Shown piece by piece: positions 56,006 through 64,000 of a stretch of 64,000 nt of DNA; the first letter of the stretch is position 1; each line of letters starts with the position of its first letter. The notes under the pieces are model-generated. The model made no database searches. It worked only from the letters and a program-made list of their open reading frames with translations, and had not been told where the DNA came from. Made by a program: the position numbers and the translations under genes. This DNA is from Plicaturopsis crispa FD-325 SS-3. Taxonomy: Eukaryota > Basidiomycota > Agaricomycetes > Amylocorticiales > Amylocorticiaceae. Location of the stretch: the NCBI GenBank assembly GCA_000827205.1, contig KN832555.1, positions 815,536 to 879,535 of the forward strand. The letters are read 5' to 3'.

Positions 56006-58807
56006 ATGGCGAATGCCCACCTCCCGACGCGGTACTCAACTTCGAGCGCGGTAGGCGCGTCGCTGAACGCAGCCGGGCCCGTCCTAGCTCCAGGCGTTCC
56101 AGGGCAGGATGCAAGGGAGATACTCTACGAAGGATGGGTGCTGAAGAAGCGGCGAAAGCGAATGCAAGGTGCTATTTCCATTAGCTTTAAAGCCTCTGCA
56201 CAGAGGAATCTGCTCGATTGAGATCTACGCAGATCTATTCCTGTCGTCGTGACTGACGCGGATGATGTCTCCTAGGTTTTGCGCGTCGATACTTCACGCT
56301 TTACTCCTCTGGCGTCCTCGCGTACTCGTTTGAGCCTGGCCAACCTACGCGCGATTCCCTTGTTGTCACTCAGGCCGCGATATCCACCGCGCTTGGACGC
56401 AAAGACATTCATGTCGACTCCAGCACCGCGACATTTCATATACGATGTTTGAGCACGGATGATTTCAATGCTTGGATGGGTGCACTGAGGCAAGTAAATA
56501 CCACGCTTCACATATGCCCAATTCACGAGACTGTACCCTAGGAAATTTATCATACCGGAAGGTGGACGTAAGTCAGCGGCGAGCATACGAGGGACATTGC
56601 GCGCCGCCGGCCAGGTTAATAAGTCAGGAGTATTGGCCGAAGAAATGGGCAGCGTGAGTACTCCTAGCTGTGTATTGGTTGTCTTGAGCTCACCGACAGC
56701 TGCCATAGACAATCACTGAGCTAGAGGAGGCGATTGTAGCCCTGCAGGTTGAAGAACCCCCGAAGCGACAGCGCAGCAAATCTCGAAGTAAACCGGACAA
56801 GGAGAAGCCACACAAGGAGCCAGTTTTCGGTCTTTTTAAGAAATGTGCGTATTCAGCCCTAACCCGCAACATGGTACTAAACGAATGCGTGCGGGCAGCC
56901 TCATCTTACCACGGCGAAATCGAACGGGGCCGAGATACTAAATCAGACCACCGCTCGTCGACCGGATCCCGAATGACACTGTCCGCATCGCAACAACGGG
57001 TTCAAGCGGCGTTGACGGCCCTTAAGGCGCAACACGCGGCCCTCTTGAAGTCGCTCCAAGCACTGCATGTTGAAAGCAACCTGTCCACAACGCACAACTC
57101 CCCACTTCCCTCCACCGCCGAAGAGGACGAATACGAGCACCGCCGCGAGCACAGCAGCCGCAGCTCAATCACGCGCCTGTCCCGGAATCTCGGGCGCATA
57201 CCGCCTGAGACGCGCTCATCGCTTGCCAGTGCGATCAGCGATGGGACATTGAATGAGTGGTTCGACGCGCCAGATGGAGAGGAGGAGGGGGCGGAGGAAT
57301 TTGTGATGGACGCTTCCCCCGAGGACGAGCAGGACGGCACCAGTCGGATCACGCGCACAGAGAGTCCGAGCAGCAGCCAGGACCAGGAATTCGATACGAG
57401 TGCGGATACGGACTCGGAAGATGAGGAGGCAGCGTTACAAACGACGCTTTCCTTAGACACCGGCTTGGCTGACTCCAATGAGCCCGCGGGCGAGGTTGCA
57501 CGGCGGACGCAGCTTCCTGCTGGTCCGACCAGCGACGAAGGAAGTTTATTCGCAGTTCTCAAGAAGAACGTTGGCAAGGTATGCAACGCGATCAGCGGGG
57601 GAGTTGTGTACTGATATCTATACAGGACCTTTCCACGATCGCTTTCCCCGTAACCTTCAATGAGCCGCTCACACTCCTTCAGCGAGCGGCAGAAGAGGTT
57701 GAATACTACGAGGTCTTGCGTGAGGCAGTCACTGCCGCTGACCCCATTGAGCGATTATGTTTCGTAGCTGCGTTTGCCGTGTCTGGTTACGCGCATACGC
57801 GCCACCGCTCGAGTAGAAAAGGCTTGTCAGTACCTGGCCTTCGTGTGCAAAAGCTGGGGCTGAATTCTCTATTCGCAGTAATCCTATGCTTGCGGAAACA
57901 TTTGAGGACTCGCGTATGAAGTTCCTGGCCGAGAAAGTAGTCCATAATCCTGTCGTGATGGCATACCACGCCGAGGGCCCAGGATGGGAACTCAACGCTA
58001 CGTCGTCTGGGAAAACCAAGTTCTGGGGTGCGTGTTCTCCGTTCAGGGGCCTGCACTATCCCGTCGGCTGACCCTGCGTGCCTCGGAAGGGAAGAGCCTG
58101 GAAATCATTCCGCTCGGCGTCACACGACTGACCATCGGGAACGATGTTTTTGAATGGTGAGAATGCATCCTGCCCCGCCCCTTACTCCCGGCACTTAAAC
58201 GCCGTCAAACAGGAGAAAGCCGTCGTCTTTTATGCGCAACCTCATGGTAGGTACGAAATATTTGGAACACTGCGGCAAGATGGTTATCGACAATACCACA
58301 ACGGGCGCGTCTTGTGTCCTGGAATTCAAGCAAAGTGGATACTGGGGCGCGTCCAACATCGTGTCGGGCCATGTCCTCTCTCCCTCTGGCCAGACGATAT
58401 CGCAGCTCGAGGGCAAATGGGACGATCAAATGGCCCAGGTCCTTGACTCGTCATACCTCAAAGTCCTGTGGCGGATGCGGCCCTTCCCACCCAACTCGGA
58501 GATGTTCTACGGTTGGACGTCGTACGGCCTGACACTGAACGAAATCACGCCTGATATGCAAGGGAAGCTGCCCCCCACGGACTCGCGGTATCGGCCCGAC
58601 GTTCGCGCGCTCGAGGAAGGCGATCTTGACACGGCCGAGGCGGAGAAGACGCGCGTCGAGGAGTTGCAGAGAGAGCGCCGGCGAGCGGGTCGCGACCGCG
58701 CGCCAATGTGGTTCAAGCAGGTGGGGGATGAGTGGATTTATAAGGGCGGCTACTGGGAGCAGCGGGCCAAAGGATGGAAAGATGTTCAGATTGAGCCTCT
58801 CTGGTGA
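56006..58807 (+). CDS. Oxysterol-binding protein (PH domain plus ORD, Osh3-like)
   Basis: Lipid-transfer protein acting at membrane contact sites. The N-terminus MANAHLPTRYSTSSAVGASL leads to a PH domain: EILYEGWVLKKRRKRMQGFA, RRYFTLYSSGVLAYSFEPGQ, TFHIRCLSTDDFNAWMGALR. A variable region follows with a FFAT-like motif EWFDAPD at 57255-57275 in an acidic context (DGEEEGAEEFVMDASPEDEQ). The oxysterol domain begins FPVTFNEPLTLLQRAAEEVE, YYEVLREAVTAADPIERLCF and VAAFAVSGYAHTRHRSSRKG. Its signature region reads NPMLAETFEDSRMKFLAEKV and VHNPVVMAYHAEGPGWELNA, where the usual EQVSHHPP becomes EKVVHNPV. It then continues GKTKFWGKSLEIIPLG and ends GWKDVQIEPLW. About seven exons. A GOLD-type N-terminal part, as in yeast Osh3, may lie upstream but is not proven. 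Confidence 0.88.
57255..57275 (+). other. FFAT-like motif in the oxysterol-binding protein
   Basis: Encodes EWFDAPD, against the consensus EFFDAxE. Positions 1, 3, 4 and 5 agree; position 2 is Trp instead of Phe and position 7 is Asp instead of Glu. An acidic tract follows at once. FFAT motifs bind VAP/Scs2 proteins of the ER, so this would anchor the protein at ER contact sites. Confidence 0.55.
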
Positions 58808-59214
58808 ACAGGCAATACCGTTTGTTTATGGTGCATTATAATATTATTCGTATACATTGTATATAAGCTATAAGCTAGTAATTCCTGTTGACCGCTGTAT
58901 CTATTTCAGACGACATTCAAGATATCGCCCACCTATCCTCTTCATATATCAATCCGCCCTCCGGGGCCCCCAAACCCTGATGTATGCTATCTCGAACTTA
59001 GCACTATGTTTTCTACCATGTGCCGACGGGCATTTCGGCGGCGCGCGTGACGGATCAAATGATACCAAGGCCTGCTTCTCAACTTCCTGACTGCCAGTCA
59101 ATGTACATAGGACCTTGTATAGATGGCTGCGGACGTTAAGCGTCCGTATCTTTCTCTTTTACCCACTGTTGCTGCGGCACTGCCAGTCTGTAGGTCGTCC
59201 CTCGTTTCGCTTCA
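58808..59214. other. Intergenic region before the GH3 gene
   Basis: About 400 bp between two plus-strand genes. It begins AT-rich (tataatattattcg) at the end of the oxysterol-binding gene, a likely polyadenylation zone, and ends with the GH3 promoter. No gene is visible. Confidence 0.5.
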
Positions 59215-62200
59215 ATGAAGCCCATCCATTCCTTTAGCTGCTTGCTGGCTTTGTTGCCGCTCGTCGCGTCTCAATGTGCGTAAATCAAATGTATGGTCCG
59301 TTTGTCGCGGTACTGATTAAACGAGGGCATGACAGTAAACTCGCCAGAGTGGTCTGCGGCATATGTCAAGGTGAGGGTCTCGTGTCAGGCGTGTTCGACG
59401 CGTCGCCAGTTTTCGCTGAACGTCGCGTTTGCTAGGCCAAAGCTGCTGTCGCGAAACTGGATTTGAATGATAAGGCTAGCCTTGCAACGGGCGTCGGGTT
59501 CTTTTTTGGTGCGCAAGATTCACAGTAAACATGTAGGCTGACGGGCAATGTTCTGACACAACGTCGTATATAGGAAACTGTACAGGCAGTACGCCTGCTA
59601 TCCCCAAGATCAATTTCCCGGGGTTGTGTCTCGAAGGTGGGCAGTCATTTTTTTGGGACAATGATTGCCCCGCTAAATTTCTTCGACTCGACAGACAGCG
59701 CTACAGGTGTACGCAATGTAGATCTCAACTCTGTATTTCCAGCGTAAGCATCTTTGGTATCCCGTTCCAACACGTCTAATAACGCGCTACTACAGCGGTA
59801 TAAATGCGGCCGCAACGTAAGGCACTCGATTTCTTCAAATTCGCGTTGCTCAGCAGAGCCCGTTTTGTAGTTGGAATCGTTCTATGATCCGTGCCCGTGG
59901 TGAGGCTATGGGTGCTGAATTCCGTGGCAAGGGCATCAATGTCCAGCTTGGGCCTGACATGAATTTGATGCGCACCCCGCAGGGTGGACGAAACTGGGAA
60001 GGGTCAGTCACTTCTATTCCTTCAGATCATAAGGTTATGCGACTGTCGTCCTCAAACAACTTTTGTAGCTTTGGCGGCGATTCATATCTTCAGGGTGAGG
60101 CTGCATACGAAACAATCATGGGTATACAGTCGCAGGGCGTCCAGGCTGTCGCAAAACACTACATTGATTAGTGCGTACACTCTGCTTCGAAAATTTATTC
60201 TGACTGAGCCTCGGGTTCGTAGTGAGCAGGAGCATTCGCGCATGCAAGAATCGTCGAATGTTGATGATCGGTATGTACATTTTATCGCAATATCCTGCCT
60301 GTAATATTTTACTGACTTTTGTTACACAAAGCACGGTAAGCAGTTCCGTCTCACTCTCAAATTGCCCGCCTAAGACGTTCTTCGAAAGCAACACGAAGTC
60401 TACCTTCATCCTGTACGTCTCCATGTGACGATATCATTGGGACATGCATTTATTAGCACCCATCCCTGCTATAGTTCCTTCGTAGCCTTCAAGCCAATGT
60501 CGCAGCTATCATGTGCTCATATAGTTCGTCCCTCCGTACTTCTGCAAAAATTTATTGATCCAACCTTCAATTTTTGAACAGATCAAATCAACGGGTCTTA
60601 CGGTAAGACTGCGTCAAGCATATGTACATGCGCATGCTATACCGAGGGCTGATTGTTTGCTGCAGCATGCGAGAACGACAAAACGCTGAACGGCCTCCTG
60701 AAGACTGAGCTCGGATTCCAAGGATGTAAGCGCCGTCTTCAGATGCCACACTGCTATTAGCGACTCATGTGCATTTGCTTGGAAAGACGTCATGTCCGAC
60801 TGGGTAGCTACACACTCGTACGCCGCGTTCCGTACTTCTAGACCTGCGGCTAGTGACTAACCATGGAAGGCTACATATCTCAATACAGGACGGACTCTGC
60901 TAACAAAGGGCTCGACGTGAGATGATTCAATTCTGTCGTCCACCGAAATTTGGTCTGGAACGCTTCCCCTTTGTAGATGACGATGCCTGGCGATATCTTC
61001 CCTGGGTCTCTTATAAGGTATGTACGTTATGGTGCTAACCGCGAATATCATCTTGGCTGATTGCGGGTTCTTAGCTATTTCGGAGAGTCGCTTGTAATTG
61101 CTGTTACGCTTGGTACTGTGAACCAATCTCGCGTCGATGTAAGTGTTATCACGTCTCGCAGAACCAGTACAAACTCAAAAGATCTACAGGATATGGCAAC
61201 GCGCATCCTTGCAGGATGGTAGGTCTCGACGCTCGAATTTTCGGAGTAGGCACTAATATCGCACGCGACAGGTATTTGTTAGGCCAAGGTGCACCATCTT
61301 AAGACGATCCTGCCATTGATTCTCTCGGTTCCTTCTAACATATATGCCCCCACCAGACTCAGGCTTTCCCGCTGTCAACTTCGATTCCATGGACGCCAAC
61401 AGCCCTGTCAACCAGCACGTCAACGTTCAGGATGATCACAAAGTGTAAGTGCATATGCTCCTGTGTGTTGCCCGATGTTAACGTTGAAGCCGTTGGATAG
61501 CATCATCCGCGAGATGGGTGCGGCATCTACTGTCTTGCTTAAGAACAAAGGGAATGTCCTCCCATTGCACAAGCCGCGGTCTATCGCCGTCGTCGGTACG
61601 TCGCCTATGCATGGTCAATACTTCTAGGATATTCTAACTTCGGGGACAGGCAATGGCGCGGGGCCCAACCCGAATGGGCCTAATAGTTGCGTCGACCGCA
61701 GTTGCGATTCTGGCGTTCTTGCTATAGGCTGGGGAAGCGGGTGAGTCTTCCAGTCATGAGCAGAACAAGTCCCTTTCATAAACTGTTTGGTTTACTTCAG
61801 CACAGCGAACTTTCCGTATCTGATCACGGTATGAGCTCTGGTAAGCTATGTATGCCATGCTGATTGGGATTTAGCCGCTGGACGCCATCACCAATCGGTC
61901 TCGGGAGGATGGTACAGTCGTAAACTCCTCACTGAGTGACACCGACCTCGATGCAGCCGCTACTACGGCTGCTGGCAAGGACGTCGCATTCGTCTTTCTG
62001 ACGGCTGACAGTGGTGAGTCAATGTCTTATATTTTGCGCGCTGGATGTAAACTCATTATTTACACTTTTGTGCCGAAGGAGAAGGGCAGTACACTGTCGA
62101 AGGCAACGCTGGCGATAGGAACGACCTCTTCGCATGGCACAGTGGTGTTAGTACTTTCTGTACCCAACGTCTCTTGAAAGGTGGTACTGACCGGAGAGAT

Positions 62201-63193
62201 TTGAAGGATGCATTGGTGAATAAGGTCGCGAGCGTGAATAACAACACTATTGTTGTGGTGAACTCCGTCGGCCCTATCGTTGTTGAAGCTTGGATAGATC
62301 ACCCCAATGGTATCCACACTTCTCTAGCTGACGGTACATTGCTGACTTGAATTTCGTGTAGTTACTGGTCTCGTATGGAGCGGCCTGCCTGGACAAGAAG
62401 CAGGTATGCAGGAGCTGGTGCACGCCCCCAAGAAGAATTTAACTGATCATGCGCGGCAATCACTCTAGGAAACGCGCTCGTTGATGTGCTCTACGGCGCC
62501 TACAACCCTAGCGGAAAACTGCCCTACACCATTGGTAAAAATGAGTCCGACTACGCCGCTAAGGTCGACACCACATTCTCCCTTGGCATCGTGCAAATTG
62601 ATTATTCGGAAGGCCTCTTCATCGATTATAAGCATTTCGATGCCGCCAACATTTCCCCGCGCTATGAGTTCGGCTTCGGGCTGTCGTATACTACTTTCGA
62701 TTACTCTGGACTGCATATATCGGGCTCTGTACCAACATCTCCACCGCCGACGGGTCCCGGCTCATCGCTGGGCGCCTCGTGAGTCTACCTTCATCGCAGC
62801 GCGGATATGCTAATCAGGGTGAAATATCAGCCTGCATGCCACTGCCCTCACCGTCACCTTCACACTGAGGAATAACGGCACAGTGGCCGGAGCTGAGGTA
62901 CGTCGATACCCGTCTCTATACACGCATTTGAGTCTGACTTGCGTCTACAGGTTCCACAGCTGTACCTGTCCCCACCGCCATCGGCCAACTCTCCTCCGTA
63001 TCTGCTCAAAGGGTTTGACAGCGTGTACTTGGCCCCGGGAGCGTCGACGGTCGTCACCTTCAACCTCTCGAGGTACGACCTATCTGTATGGGATGTGACG
63101 AGCCAGGCGTGGCAGGTGCCGAGTGGGAAGACGGGGGTGACCGTGGGTGCGAGCAGTCGAGACCGCCGCCTCACTGGAAGTATCACAGCATGA
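59215..63193 (+). CDS. Secreted GH3 beta-glucosidase
   Basis: Starts with a signal peptide, [20 protein letters not shown]. Exons then read [37 protein letters not shown]-like context, [40 protein letters not shown] and [31 protein letters not shown] and NEQEHSRM carry the conserved KH and sugar-contact residues of GH3. [13 protein letters not shown] contains the nucleophile Asp (SDW). Then [13 protein letters not shown] and [16 protein letters not shown]. The alpha/beta sandwich domain gives [35 protein letters not shown] and [20 protein letters not shown]. The C-terminal fibronectin-III-like domain ends [18 protein letters not shown] and RLTGSITA. There are many introns (over fifteen), some making very short exons such as HEVYLHP. 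It hydrolyses cellobiose or similar beta-glucosides outside the cell. Confidence 0.9.
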
Positions 63194-64000
63194 GTGCGTA
63201 GGTGACCCCCCTTTTCCTCCGCGGACCTTGTCAGTAATTCTCTCGGACTTCGTTTGCCAAATAATGTGCGCCCAGTGTACTGTTTCCTGTCGTTTCCTGA
63301 CTATTCAATCTTTCTATCCTTTTCGTGCGCTGCGATTTTTTCGAACTTGAAAATGACGTCGGAGTTGGAAAGCGGGCGCGGATGTAAGTATCTTGTGGAC
63401 CCACTGCAGCCTACGTGCGCCCACAACTTCCCATGCTTGTTCTGTTTCTGGGACAAACGATCGTTGTGGTTGCTCCAGTCACCAATGGGCGCGCTCTTGT
63501 TCAAGCTATACGGCATGTAAGTGACTCGCCAAGGCTGTCTGCCTTGCAAAGAGATGAAGGGGAACGCCGCGAGGGCAGCGCCGATTGCTCGGTGAGTGTT
63601 GGGTCAAAATCGGTCGTCTGTCGACAAACTCACCCTAGAGACCTTGTTCTCAGAGGCAGTGGTTAAGACTACAGGACTGTCATTAAACGTTGACACCGTA
63701 CTTTGTGGGTGCTTCTGTGTCTTTTCACGATTGCTGTGAATCTCATAATGTGATTTGTTCAGAGTACAGACCTTGAAGGACGACACACCATTCTTCGGGC
63801 AGTAGAAATTTTTTTGGCATGGAACGATGACGGCATTTCATTGCTTTCAAGACCTGACAGGATTTACGGGCATCCGTGTCTAGTATATTGTGATCCACAA
63901 TTGCCTGGATTACAACTTGAAGGCGGTACGCATACGTTACCTGCTCCTCACATGGTCTACATTGGCATAAATTAACTATAGTCTCGATTTCCTTAGGCAA
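63194..64000. other. Terminal stretch without supported gene
   Basis: About 800 bp after the GH3 stop. A plus-strand frame from 63352 (MTSELESGRG, then a possible donor gtaagt) and a minus frame at 63743-64000 (MPKEIETIVNLCQCRPCEEQ) are open, but neither shows a recognisable motif. The minus frame runs off the window and could be an exon of a gene lying beyond the window edge. Confidence 0.4.

Noticed and set aside
59215-63193. The idea that the GH3 gene is a pseudogene
   Set aside because: First-pass frames looked broken, but careful splicing restores all conserved blocks, including the nucleophile SDW and CSYNQINGSY. The gene looks intact.

Overview
The window is nuclear DNA of a filamentous basidiomycete, most probably a wood- or litter-degrading agaricomycete. 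This rests on three observations: nearly every gene is cut by many short introns (about 50-70 nt) with GT..AG borders; genes are compact and sit on both strands; and the products are fungal (a GH74 xyloglucanase with a fungal CBM1 tail, a GH3 beta-glucosidase, two Cdc11-type septins, INO80 Ies1-like proteins, saccharopine dehydrogenase, a second mitochondrial aconitase). I see no tRNA, rRNA, CRISPR, integrase, retroelement or phage-like genes. No species name can be given from the sequence alone.

Layout. 1-1883: 3' part of a secreted GH74 xyloglucanase with a CBM1 (+). 2022-3849: leucine-rich-repeat protein (-). 4555-6160: multi-span membrane protein (+). 6585-11800: large LRR-DH-PH Rho GTPase exchange factor (-). 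12838-14356: Elongator subunit Elp4 (-). 14679-15444: mitochondrial inner membrane peptidase Imp1 (+). 15589-16812: TTC1-like TPR protein (-). 17039-18133: short-chain dehydrogenase (+). 18356-19624: saccharopine dehydrogenase Lys1 (+). 20602-21901: Ser/Pro-rich unknown protein (+). 22569-24431: Ies1-like INO80 subunit, copy A (-). 25541-25894: Tim8 (+). 26063-27604: lysophospholipid acyltransferase (-). 27967-29810: amino acid transporter (-). 30474-33980: alpha/beta hydrolase with very long disordered parts (+). 34398-35845: Ser/Thr-rich single-span membrane protein (-). 35846-37409: gene-free, partly AT-rich block with palindromes. 37410-39217: Ies1-like protein, copy B (+). 39791-42958: MIT-domain protein (-). 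44026-45648 and 46138-47806: tandem Cdc11-type septins (-). 48064-51928: MutS homologue Msh1 (+). 52046-55469: aconitase, Aco2-like (-). 56006-58807: oxysterol-binding protein with PH domain (+). 59215-63193: secreted GH3 beta-glucosidase (+). 63194-64000: no supported gene.

How the genes relate. This is ordinary eukaryotic gene order, not an operon or a defence island. Some functional themes recur. Mitochondrial functions: Imp1, Tim8, Msh1, aconitase. Polarity and morphogenesis: two septins, the Rho exchange factor, the MIT protein. Lipid handling: acyltransferase, oxysterol-binding protein. Lysine synthesis: Lys1 and possibly the second aconitase. Plant cell-wall breakdown: GH74 and GH3, at opposite ends and not clustered.

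Most notable are two paralogue pairs. One is a head-to-tail septin duplication whose two members both carry Arg in place of the P-loop Lys. The other is a pair of Ies1-like INO80 subunit genes in opposite orientation about 13 kb apart, of which the second starts about 80 bp downstream of an AT-rich palindromic block. I found no convincing wholly new multi-gene system. The stronger leads are gene duplication and unusual domain architectures.
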